Origin: JBDSRX01 sp047445235
GTDB taxonomy: Bacteria; Patescibacteriota; Dojkabacteria; J137
DNA: 20,414 bases
Direction of reading: 5' to 3'
NCBI GenBank assembly: GCA_047445235.1
Contig: JBLGEO010000039.1
Coordinates: 1 to 20,414 of the forward strand
A program made the translations under genes and the position numbers. This document shows positions 13,679 to 20,404 of this stretch, in pieces (within the stretch, counting starts at the first letter, position 1; each line of letters begins with the position of its first letter). The notes under the pieces are model-generated. The model saw only the letters and a list, made by a program, of their open reading frames with translations. It was not told the DNA's origin and did no database searches.

Positions 13679-16267
13679 ATGGCACGAATAAAGTTAGTAA
13701 AAACTCTGCCACATCTTATACCCCTATTTTTAAATAATCAGGGTGGTTATGTTTATTCAAATTTGTATTCTAGAGAAATTGTCGAATTCTTTGGAGATCT
13801 TAAACCCTATCCTACTAAGCAAATTACATTCAAGTGGATCCAGAAATATTTAGAGCGCCAAGCTGTAAATAGTCAAGATACTTCTTTAGAACAAGAAGCT
13901 CATCCAATTTTTAATCGAACAGAACAAGTTTCAGATAAATTGGATTACTCAATAAAAGGAGACATTGTTTCTTTCTGGCCAGTTGGATACGAGCATCCTA
14001 TTAGGATTGAATTCTTTGGAGATGAATTAGAAGTAATGTATATATTCGACGAGCTTTATGGCAGAAAGATTGCAAATATAGATCAAGTATTTCTTTCCGA
14101 TGTGATTTTAGAGGATAAAACAGAAAGAGATTCTATCAGGATAGTTCCGAGTTTGCGAGTTACGGGTTTCGAGTTGAATAATCAGAAATCAGAAACTAGT
14201 AACCAGGAACTTGAGAAGTATTTATTTTTAAACTCCATTCGAGATATTTCTCCAATTGGTTTTGATGTTTTGAATACAGATTTTACACTTCCTCCTCTCT
14301 TCTATTCCAAGATCAATATTTTTGAAAACGAAGTAAATAGATTGAAAAATATTGGCTATGAAGTTCTAATCAAAAGTGAGAATTATAAAACAAGTTCTGA
14401 GTTATGGGTTACGGGTGACGGGTTAAATAACTCGCAACTCGAAACACGTAACCCGCAACTGAATAAAAACGAGATTTTAGAGAAGGCAAAGTCGATCAAA
14501 AACCTCGCAGCTGGCTTCTCCTCAGAGTCACTCAAGATTGCCGTTTATACAGATAGAGAAATCTATGGAACTATTTTTTTAACAAGACCAGAAAAATCTA
14601 AAAAGTTTAATTCAAATATCCAAAAACTCCTAAGACAATTTGAAGGAAATATTGAAATGAACGATTATGTTGTCCACGAAGATTACGGCATTGCACAGTA
14701 TGCTGGTCTTTCTCAGCAAGAGATAGATGGCACAACAATGGAATATTTAGAACTACATTTCTTTGGTGAAGACGTATTGTTTGTTCCAATAAATCAAATA
14801 GAAAAGATTACTAAATATATTGGTAATGAAGGTGCAGAACCAAAGTTGTCTAAAATGGGAAGAGTACAATGGCAGCATGTTAAAGATAAAGTTAAGAAAT
14901 CTACTTCGCTTCTTGCAAGCCAACTTGTTGAACACTTTGCAAAAAGAGAAGTTGCAAAAGCTGTTCCTATAGACGAAAGAGATACAAAAGATTACGAAAT
15001 ATTTGTAGACGAATTTAATTTTAGAGAAACAGACGACCAATTCAGATCAATTAATGAAGTGCTTTCGGACTTAACAAAAGATAAACCCATGAATCGTTTA
15101 TTAGTTGGAGATGTTGGATTTGGTAAAACAGAAGTTATTATGAGAGCTGCTTTCAAAATTGTTGAATCTGGCGGACAGGTTGGAATACTAGCGCCAACAA
15201 CAATTCTTGCTGCACAGCATTTCGAAGTCTTTAAAGAAAGATTTAAGAGTTTTCCGTTTACAATCGAGATGATTTCTAGGTTTAATTCTAAAGAAAAAAA
15301 TAATCAAATAGTAGATAGGTTAAATAATGCAAAGGTAGATATTGTAATTGGAACGCATAGATTACTAAGTAATGATGTTAAATTCAAGAATCTAAAACTA
15401 TTAGTTGTAGATGAAGAACAGAAGTTTGGTGTTGCTCAAAAAGAAAAAATTAAAGCTATAAACTACGGAGTTCATGTTCTATCAGTTTCTGCGACACCAA
15501 TTCCAAGAACTCTAAGCATGGCACTCTCTTCTATTCAAGATATATCCATTATATCTACCCCTCCATATAATAGAAAATCTGTTCATACAGAAATAATTAA
15601 AAATGACTGGAACAAAGCTGTAAAAGCAATAGAAGCAGAAGTTTCGAAAGGTGGTCAGGTTTACTTTGTACATAACCAAGTAATGTCCATAAAAGCAATA
15701 GAAGCCAAGCTAAAAGCATTACTTCCAGGCATAAAGTTTATTCATGCACATGGACAAATGAATCCAATTGAATTGGACAGAATAATGTCCGACTTCTATA
15801 TTAAAAAATACGATGTTCTTATTGCAACATCAATCATCGAAAATGGTTTGGACATTCCAAATGTAAATACAATGATTATAAATAAAGCACAAAACTTTGG
15901 TTTATCTCAGCTGTATCAGTTAAGAGGAAGAGTTGGAAGATCTGATATACAAGGTTATTGCTACTTATTGTACGATGGGAGATCCCTCGACTCCGCTCGG
16001 GATGACATTGAAGAAGAAAATACTAAAGTGAAAGTGAAGCCAAAATTATACCTTGATAGATTACAAACTTTGGTTGATAATCAGGAATTAGGCGCTGGAT
16101 TTAGAATTGCAAGTAGAGATTTAGAAATAAGAGGAGCTGGCAATATTTTAGGGGACCAGCAATCTGGATATATTTCTACAATTGGTTACGCTTTGTATAT
16201 TGAAATATTAGCAACAGAAGTAGAAAAATTAAAAGAACAGTTAGAACAGATCAAAAGTATTTCTTAA
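13679..16267 (+). CDS. mfd: Transcription-repair coupling factor, shortened
   Basis: ATP-driven DNA translocase that removes RNA polymerase stalled at lesions. It has 862 aa against about 1150 in E. coli. Only about 90 residues precede the UvrB-like strand GDIVSFWPVGYEHPIRIEFF (from about 94). The polymerase-interacting domain follows (NDYVVHEDYGIAQYAG, from 328). The translocase has Walker A VGDVGFGKT (476-484), PTTILAAQH, GTHRLLS, DEEQ (578-581), SATPIPRTLSMAL, ATSIIENGLDIPNV and QLRGRVGR. It ends at IKSIS after the GAGNILGDQQSG segment, so the C-terminal regulatory domain (D7) is absent. Three repeat-derived insertions lie in frame: residues 158-179, 241-261 and 768-777. The start is set by a leaderless-type promoter. 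The frame is intact and all motor motifs are kept, so it is probably active. Confidence 0.93.
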   Translation: MARIKLVKTLPHLIPLFLNNQGGYVYSNLYSREIVEFFGDLKPYPTKQITFKWIQKYLERQAVNSQDTSLEQEAHPIFNRTEQVSDKLDYSIKGDIVSFWPVGYEHPIRIEFFGDELEVMYIFDELYGRKIANIDQVFLSDVILEDKTERDSIRIVPSLRVTGFELNNQKSETSNQELEKYLFLNSIRDISPIGFDVLNTDFTLPPLFYSKINIFENEVNRLKNIGYEVLIKSENYKTSSELWVTGDGLNNSQLETRNPQLNKNEILEKAKSIKNLAAGFSSESLKIAVYTDREIYGTIFLTRPEKSKKFNSNIQKLLRQFEGNIEMNDYVVHEDYGIAQYAGLSQQEIDGTTMEYLELHFFGEDVLFVPINQIEKITKYIGNEGAEPKLSKMGRVQWQHVKDKVKKSTSLLASQLVEHFAKREVAKAVPIDERDTKDYEIFVDEFNFRETDDQFRSINEVLSDLTKDKPMNRLLVGDVGFGKTEVIMRAAFKIVESGGQVGILAPTTILAAQHFEVFKERFKSFPFTIEMISRFNSKEKNNQIVDRLNNAKVDIVIGTHRLLSNDVKFKNLKLLVVDEEQKFGVAQKEKIKAINYGVHVLSVSATPIPRTLSMALSSIQDISIISTPPYNRKSVHTEIIKNDWNKAVKAIEAEVSKGGQVYFVHNQVMSIKAIEAKLKALLPGIKFIHAHGQMNPIELDRIMSDFYIKKYDVLIATSIIENGLDIPNVNTMIINKAQNFGLSQLYQLRGRVGRSDIQGYCYLLYDGRSLDSARDDIEEENTKVKVKPKLYLDRLQTLVDNQELGAGFRIASRDLEIRGAGNILGDQQSGYISTIGYALYIEILATEVEKLKEQLEQIKSIS
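14148..14214 (+). repeat. In-frame heptamer inverted repeat in mfd (copy A)
   Basis: The left arm holds heptamers CGAGTTT, CGAGTTA, CGGGTTT and CGAGTTG (14148-14176, one extra G). The right arm is degraded (AACTAGTAACCAGGAACTT). It encodes residues 158-179, with LRVTGFELNN followed by ETSNQEL. The reading frame and peptide match copy B. Confidence 0.7.
14398..14460 (+). repeat. In-frame heptamer inverted repeat in mfd (copy B)
   Basis: The left arm is four heptamers (TGAGTTA, TGGGTTA, CGGGTGA, CGGGTTA; 14398-14425). The spacer is AATAA. The right arm is the inverted series (CTCGCAA, CTCGAAA, CACGTAA, CCCGCAA; 14431-14458). It encodes residues 241-261, with LWVTGDGLNN followed by ETRNPQL, in parallel with copy A. 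Confidence 0.75.
15980..16008 (+). repeat. In-frame GTCAT-family palindrome in mfd (copy 2)
   Basis: The segment encodes RSLDSARDDI (residues 768-777). On the minus strand it starts ATGTCATCCCGAGC and ends GGGATCT, matching the arms at 1287-1363 and the palindrome at 20377-20404. It lies between QGYCYLLYD and the helix LYLDRLQTL, a loop of the translocase where other Mfd proteins have a short linker. Confidence 0.7.
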
Positions 16268-16276
16268 CAATAAAAT

Positions 16277-16585
16277 ATGGACGGTAGTTTAGAAAAGGTT
16301 GATGTAGAAAACTTAGACCTAGGAATTAATGGTCTTGTTAATATTTTAAGAGAAAAGTATAGAATGTCTGACAGTTCTATTGTTATCTTTTTTACAGCAG
16401 TGCTTGCTGATGAGGAAAAGCTAAGTAAAGACTTTATTTTACAAAATATATTATCCAGAAATAGATTAGAAGATTTAAGAGAACAAATTAGGAGTGAATT
16501 TGATAAGGAGGTTCCTGATATAGCTGCAAAAGACCTTGAGGGTTTTATAAAAGGAGCAAATGTTCCAGTAAAAGATTACATTTAA
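16277..16585 (+). CDS. Small helical protein, paralogue 1 of a tandem trio
   Basis: A 102-aa acidic, soluble protein of unknown function, starting MDGSLEKVDVENLDL, 9 bp after the mfd stop and probably co-transcribed with it. The pattern is a helix with INGLVNILREKY, SSIVIFFTAVLADEEKLS, LEDLREQIRSEFDKEV and a final LEGFIKGANV. It aligns over its whole length with the next two genes (VEGLATSLIESG / VESLLDGG, then QxIxLF, then LxDIxxxI), so the three arose by duplication. No membrane segment or known motif is seen. Confidence 0.75.
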   Translation: MDGSLEKVDVENLDLGINGLVNILREKYRMSDSSIVIFFTAVLADEEKLSKDFILQNILSRNRLEDLREQIRSEFDKEVPDIAAKDLEGFIKGANVPVKDYI

Positions 16586-16601
16586 TTATTAATTTTTTTA
16601 T

Positions 16602-16937
16602 ATGTACGAAAGAATAACTCCAGCATTAAAATTTGTAAGAAGCAAAGAAAGCATGCTTAAATGGATAGATTTTGACCACTACGTTGAAGGGCTAGCGACT
16701 TCACTCATTGAGTCAGGTAATCTTACACAAGGACAAGTGATAATTCTCTTTAGAGCAGCTCAATCTTCAGAACTAGACGAAGCACAACAAAGATTTATAT
16801 CTGAAGAAAACTTAGGAGATATACTTGATAAGATTAAAGAAGAAATGGAAGTAAATAGCCCTGGATTCATCTCTGAGGAAAGATTTGAAAGGTATATCGA
16901 TGACGAAATCATTAAGCTTTTAGGTGGAAGTAACTAA
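16602..16937 (+). CDS. Small helical protein, paralogue 2 of a tandem trio
   Basis: A 111-aa soluble acidic protein, 16 bp after paralogue 1. Key stretches are LKWIDFDHYVEGLATSLIES, GQVIILFRAAQSSELDEAQQ, NLGDILDKIKEEMEV and SEERFERYIDDEIIKLL. W-I-D-F is shared with the next gene. The function is not recognised. An AT-rich sequence but no Shine-Dalgarno precedes the ATG. Confidence 0.75.
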   Translation: MYERITPALKFVRSKESMLKWIDFDHYVEGLATSLIESGNLTQGQVIILFRAAQSSELDEAQQRFISEENLGDILDKIKEEMEVNSPGFISEERFERYIDDEIIKLLGGSN

Positions 16938-16946
16938 ATTGCACAC

Positions 16947-17273
16947 TTGGACTCCATAGATTTAAAATCAATACAAGATTATCGAATTCAAGATAAAACA
17001 ATTCTATGGATAGACTTCGAATCTTTCGAAACGCTTGTTGAAAGTTTACTCGACGGAGGACTTTTACTAGAAAGTCAGTTAATAAGATTATTTGAAATTA
17101 TTCTGAAAGGTGAAAATATAACTGCAAATGATGAAGCTTTCTTGCTCTGGAATAATTTGGACTATATTGTTGAAGAAATTAATGATGGTTTGGGAGACAG
17201 ATTTCTCAAGGACATCACGAAAAGTAGAATACGCAGATATATAAAAGAATACAACCTTTCTCAAGAATCTTAG
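16947..17273 (+). CDS. Small helical protein, paralogue 3 of a tandem trio (TTG start)
   Basis: A 108-aa soluble acidic protein. The only start that keeps the shared N-terminal region is TTG at 16947, 9 bp after paralogue 2. Key stretches are ILWIDFESFETLVESLLDGG, SQLIRLFEIILKGENITAN, NLDYIVEEINDGLG and KSRIRRYIKEYNL, aligning with paralogue 2. Its stop TAG overlaps the stop of the facing rnpA gene by 4 bp. The function is not recognised. Confidence 0.72.
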   Translation: MDSIDLKSIQDYRIQDKTILWIDFESFETLVESLLDGGLLLESQLIRLFEIILKGENITANDEAFLLWNNLDYIVEEINDGLGDRFLKDITKSRIRRYIKEYNLSQES

Positions 17274-17599
17274 CTTATTGCAGAAACAATAGACTTCTTA
17301 ACTAGATCGTTACTTAGTATTTCTAACTTCGAACTTTTTATAATTATCAAATATTTTCCTTTTCTAACTTTCTCTGTTTTCAAAATCTCTGCCCACACAG
17401 CTCTAATCTTTCTCTTAATCTTATTTCTAACTGTAGCTCTTTTATCTATCTTTGTTGAAATAGAAATAGTCATTAATGGATTTACAAGATCATCTTGATA
17501 CCATACTTTTACATCAAAAAGTTCTCCGGTAAGACGCTTTCCTTTTCGTGCTATAGCTACAATATCTTTTGAAGGTAATCTGAGTTTTTTATTTAACAT
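17270..17599 (-). CDS. rnpA: Ribonuclease P protein component
   Basis: Protein subunit that supports the RNase P RNA in cutting the 5' leader from precursor tRNAs. It has 109 aa, a usual length. The family RNR motif is KRATVRNKIKRKIRA (53-67), preceded by MTISISTKIDK and followed by KYLIIIKSSKLE. The N-terminus MLNKKLRLPSKDIVAIARKGKRL has the usual basic character. In many bacteria rnpA follows rpmH; no rpmH lies upstream here, where the divergent RNase gene begins instead. A TATAGT on the minus strand (17616-17611) lies 11 nt before the ATG. Confidence 0.92.
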   Translation of the reverse strand: MLNKKLRLPSKDIVAIARKGKRLTGELFDVKVWYQDDLVNPLMTISISTKIDKRATVRNKIKRKIRAVWAEILKTEKVRKGKYLIIIKSSKLEILSNDLVKKSIVSAIS

Positions 17600-17634
17600 A
17601 GGATGTATTAACTATAGCCAAATCTTACCATCTT

Positions 17635-17662
17635 TTGACCAAATTCTGTTATCATTTATAGA
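17635..17662 (+). promoter_or_regulatory. Promoter of the beta-CASP RNase gene
   Basis: TTGACC (17635-17640), a 16-bp spacer, then TATAGA (17657-17662). This is the clearest -35/-10 pair in the window. It would start RNA near 17670, giving a leader of about 57 nt. Confidence 0.5.
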
Positions 17663-17679
17663 TTTTCAATAGAATTTTC

Positions 17680-17714
17680 TTGCCCATTGGGCAACTTAAT
17701 AATTTACTTATTAA
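17680..17714 (+). promoter_or_regulatory. Tandem hairpins in the RNase leader
   Basis: TTGCCC-ATT-GGGCAA (17680-17694) is followed one base later by TTAATAA-TTTAC-TTATTAA (17696-17714). Both stems are perfect and end 12 nt before the ATG at 17727. They could shelter the start region or be a site for the RNase itself. Confidence 0.5.
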
Positions 17715-17726
17715 AGCTTATTGGTT

Positions 17727-19091
17727 ATGGTAAAAATTAAATTTTGTGGAGCGGCTAAAACCGTAACAGGCTCAAACTACGTGATAACAACTAATCATGG
17801 AACTTTTGCAGTAGACTGCGGAATGTTTCAAGGTCCAGAAGTAGAACATTACAACTTAGAAGACTACACATACAATCCTCAAGACTTAGATTTCGTTTTC
17901 TTAACACATGCACATATTGACCACTCTGGAATGCTTCCAAAGCTTACAAAAAATGGTTTTCAAGGCCCAATCTTTGCAACTGCAAATACAATCCAAATTA
18001 CTACAGAACTACTACTAGACTCTGCAAAAATTCAGGAAAGTAATTTTAAAAGAGGTGAATTTTACGGAAAATATACTAAAGTTAAAGCTTTAGTTTATGG
18101 AACACAAGATGCAACAGAAGCAATCAGCAGATTTAGAGCTGTAAAATTTGACGAAGAATTCTCTCCAGCTGATGGTATTAAGATTAAATACTTAGTTGCA
18201 GGTCATATTCTAGGTGCAGCAAGTATTGAGGTTGATATTGAAGATGATGGAGTTTGGAAGAAAATTATATTTTCTGGAGATATTGGAAGATTGAAGCCAG
18301 GTATTATCCCTACATTTGATACTGACTATAGATCTCAACCAGACGTTGTTTTAGTTGAATCTCTTTACGGAGGCCAATTCCACCCAGATTTACAAGAATC
18401 TGTTAGCGAAATGGTTAAATTAATTAGCGAAACTGTTAACAATGGCGGAAGTGCTTTTATTCCATCCTTTGCAGTACAGAGAACGCAAGAAATCTTAAAC
18501 GATTTAAGAGTTGCTAAAGATGCAGGTGCTTTATCAGATGAATTAAAGGTTTGGCTAGACAGTCCATTAGCACAAAGAGTAACAAGAATTTATACTTCCG
18601 CACTTCAACATGGATTAGACAATATTTTCGATTTTCAGAATTTGATTTATGTAAATAAATACAAACAGTCCGAAGGTTTAGCATTTAAGCATGGACAAGT
18701 AGTTATTGCTGGAAGCGGAATGGCAGATGGAGGTAGAATAGTAGAACATTTATCTAAAGCTTTAGATAATCCTAAGAATACTGTTATTTTTGTTGGTTTC
18801 CAAGCAGTTGGAACAATGGGAAGACTCCTAACAGAAGGAGCAAAAGAAGTTGTAATCGGTTCTAGAAATATTAAGGTAAAAGCAAAAATAGTTCTTCTAA
18901 AGGGATTTTCTGCACATGGAGATACAAACGATTACACTGCTTGGGTAAGTAGATTTAAAGGAGAAAAATTACAAAAGACTTTCTTAGTACATGCAGAGAT
19001 TGATAGATCTAGTGCATTAAAAGAAATTTTTGAGAAAGATGGAGTTAACGGTTGCTATATTCCAAGTATGCAAGAGGAAGTGGTATTATAG
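17727..19091 (+). CDS. Beta-CASP metallo-beta-lactamase RNase (YSH1/CPSF-like)
   Basis: Zinc-dependent nuclease of the metallo-beta-lactamase/beta-CASP group, 454 aa from ATG at 17727. A TTG six bases upstream also opens the frame, but MVKIKFCGAAKTVTGS is the family N-terminus. Metal-binding motifs are THAHIDHSG (HxHxDH), GHILGAASIEVD and SGDIG. The beta-CASP part has SFAVQRTQEIL, LDSPLAQRVTRIY, GSGMADGGR and VGFQAVGTMGRLL. The final histidine motif is KGFSAHGD, followed by FLVHAE. Relatives act as endo- or 5'-exonucleases in mRNA and rRNA processing. No KH domain or RNase J C-terminal domain is present. It lies upstream of gatC by 17 bp. Confidence 0.92.
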   Translation: MVKIKFCGAAKTVTGSNYVITTNHGTFAVDCGMFQGPEVEHYNLEDYTYNPQDLDFVFLTHAHIDHSGMLPKLTKNGFQGPIFATANTIQITTELLLDSAKIQESNFKRGEFYGKYTKVKALVYGTQDATEAISRFRAVKFDEEFSPADGIKIKYLVAGHILGAASIEVDIEDDGVWKKIIFSGDIGRLKPGIIPTFDTDYRSQPDVVLVESLYGGQFHPDLQESVSEMVKLISETVNNGGSAFIPSFAVQRTQEILNDLRVAKDAGALSDELKVWLDSPLAQRVTRIYTSALQHGLDNIFDFQNLIYVNKYKQSEGLAFKHGQVVIAGSGMADGGRIVEHLSKALDNPKNTVIFVGFQAVGTMGRLLTEGAKEVVIGSRNIKVKAKIVLLKGFSAHGDTNDYTAWVSRFKGEKLQKTFLVHAEIDRSSALKEIFEKDGVNGCYIPSMQEEVVL

Positions 19092-19093
19092 GG

Positions 19094-19099
19094 TATATT
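19094..19099 (+). promoter_or_regulatory. -10 box of gatC, leaderless type
   Basis: TATATT ends 9 nt before the ATG at 19109, the same spacing as at mfd. It lies in the 17-bp gap after the RNase gene and could start a separate transcript for gatC. There is no clear -35 box or Shine-Dalgarno. Confidence 0.4.
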
Positions 19100-19108
19100 T
19101 AAATCGAT

Positions 19109-19417
19109 ATGGCTCAGACATTAACTAAAGATGAAATTAAAAAAATTGCTGGCTTAGCAAAGCTAGAGTTTTCTGATGTCGAGTTAGATAAATTTGCTGG
19201 AGAATTTAATAATATTTTAAGTTATGTTTCTATGATTGCAGAGTGCGATACTACTGGAATTGAATATGAACATAATCTTTCGGATTTTAAAGGAAGTGTT
19301 TTACAGAAAGACGAAGTTAAACCTTCTCTTCCACAAGATAAACTTATGCAAAATGCAACCCAAGGAAGAAATAAATTCGGTTATATTGTAACAAGCAAAA
19401 TTATTAACAAAGAATAA
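19109..19417 (+). CDS. gatC: Aspartyl/glutamyl-tRNA amidotransferase subunit C
   Basis: Small subunit of GatCAB, which converts Glu-tRNA(Gln) or Asp-tRNA(Asn) to the amide form when GlnRS or AsnRS is missing. It has 102 aa, usual for the family. Signature stretches are LTKDEIKKIAGLAKLEF, FAGEFNNILSYVSMI, and the C-terminal VLQKDEVKPSLPQDKLMQNA with RNKFGYIV. GatA often follows gatC, but the next gene here is a membrane protein, so gatA and gatB must lie elsewhere. Confidence 0.95.
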   Translation: MAQTLTKDEIKKIAGLAKLEFSDVELDKFAGEFNNILSYVSMIAECDTTGIEYEHNLSDFKGSVLQKDEVKPSLPQDKLMQNATQGRNKFGYIVTSKIINKE

Positions 19418-19423
19418 TTCCCA

Positions 19424-20161
19424 ATGAGAAAGCTATGGGATAAAATCTCTTCTTTTTTTAAATTTCTACTCAGAAAGTTTAAATCTCTATTAAGAAGATT
19501 GGATGGACGTAAACAAATAGCCATAGTATGGCTTATTGTGCTTGTCTCTACTTCTACTTTCACTTTTTATGTATTCTCTTTAACTAACGCAAAACTTGAA
19601 TATAAGAATGCAATTTCAGTATTTAACCTTAGTGATTCTGATGTAATTTATCAACAAGGAGATCAAATCTATAATTTGCCAATATTCGAATCTCACTATC
19701 AGATATCAACATCTAATGAGAAAGTAACTATCAGTAAGAGTGATCTTAAGAAAGAAGAAAAAGAGCTTAGCTTTGAACAAAATAAATCGAAACTCTATAT
19801 TTATGTTGCGTCCGAAGACAATAGGTACTGTTTTGTAAGTGCAGATGTAACAAATTTATATTACGATACAGGCAGTTTGGACAGTGAACCAGAGGCTGTA
19901 ACTCAAATAACAACAAATGCAAATCCAATTCTAGAAGCAAATTTAGACTGGAATAAGTACGATTATGTATTTCCTGGTAGATACTTTCCATCTCAAATTA
20001 ACTATAACTCAGATGGAAAGAAGCTAATTGGCTACTATCCAATTGAGTGTAAAACAATAACAGATTCTAAAGCAGTTGCAGATATAATTACGTTCTATAA
20101 AACTTTTAGATCTGAAGTTGAAAGGGAATTGCTGCAGAACGAGTTGGATAAGCTGAAGTAG
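19424..20161 (+). CDS. Unrecognised single-pass membrane protein
   Basis: A 245-aa protein starting 6 bp after the gatC stop, so probably in the same transcript. Residues 1-30 are strongly basic (KFLLRKFKSLLRRLDGRK) and should stay in the cytoplasm. Residues 31-53 are a hydrophobic helix (IAIVWLIVLVSTSTFTFYVF). The rest is an acidic, Lys/Asp-rich extracytoplasmic part that includes a charged stretch (SDLKKEEKELSFEQNKSK) and two cysteines (RYCFVS, IECKT). The final helix is TFRSEVERELLQNELDKLK. No family is recognised. Confidence 0.78.
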   Translation: MRKLWDKISSFFKFLLRKFKSLLRRLDGRKQIAIVWLIVLVSTSTFTFYVFSLTNAKLEYKNAISVFNLSDSDVIYQQGDQIYNLPIFESHYQISTSNEKVTISKSDLKKEEKELSFEQNKSKLYIYVASEDNRYCFVSADVTNLYYDTGSLDSEPEAVTQITTNANPILEANLDWNKYDYVFPGRYFPSQINYNSDGKKLIGYYPIECKTITDSKAVADIITFYKTFRSEVERELLQNELDKLK

Positions 20162-20165
20162 ATTC

Positions 20166-20258
20166 ATGACATTACCACCTATTACTCTTATCCCAAGATC
20201 TTATTCTATCCAAGTTGCATACAGTACGTGTGTCACGTTCTATACTTTTTCTTGCTAA
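20166..20258 (+). CDS. 30-codon mini-ORF of the repeat element (copy 2)
   Basis: ATG at 20166, TAA at 20256-20258. The product opens MTLPPITLIPRS and ends YTFSC, matching the ORF of copy 1 in length and frame. It begins 4 bp after the stop of the membrane-protein gene, so it could be carried on that transcript. No ribosome binding site is visible. Confidence 0.3.
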   Translation: MTLPPITLIPRSYSIQVAYSTCVTFYTFSC

Positions 20259-20375
20259 AAAGTATGCAAAAAGCATTGGGGTACGAAACGGTATCTAGCA
20301 AAAAGCCTGGAAGTTAACCCGTTCGTCCCCCAAACCCCAGATCCTTAGGTTTATTTTAGATTGTCAGTTCATCTT
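20166..20375 (+). repeat. Two-hairpin dispersed repeat with mini-ORF (copy 2)
   Basis: Second copy of the element at 13436-13644. Hairpin 1 is TATACTTTTT (20241-20250) with AAAAAGTATG (20257-20266), nine pairs. Hairpin 2 has outer arms TTGGGGTAC (20276-20284) and GTCCCCCAA (20325-20333). A C-G pair of copy 1 is T-A here, a compensatory change. The remaining right part keeps GAAGTTAACCCGTTCGTCCC unchanged. Confidence 0.75.
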
Positions 20376-20376
20376 A

Positions 20377-20404
20377 TGTCATCCTGAACTTGTTTCAGGA
20401 TCTC
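20377..20404. repeat. GTCAT-family palindrome (copy 3)
   Basis: TGTCATCCTGAACTTGTTTC begins the copy. ATCCTGAA (20381-20388) and TTCAGGAT (20394-20401) form a perfect 8-bp stem around CTTGT, and the unit ends ATCTC. It follows the two-hairpin repeat directly, and the repeat region runs on to the window end. No gene is visible between 20259 and 20414. Confidence 0.65.

Noticed and set aside
17721..17726. TTG start for the beta-CASP RNase
   Set aside because: The ATG six bases later gives the family N-terminus MVKIKF; the two extra residues add nothing.
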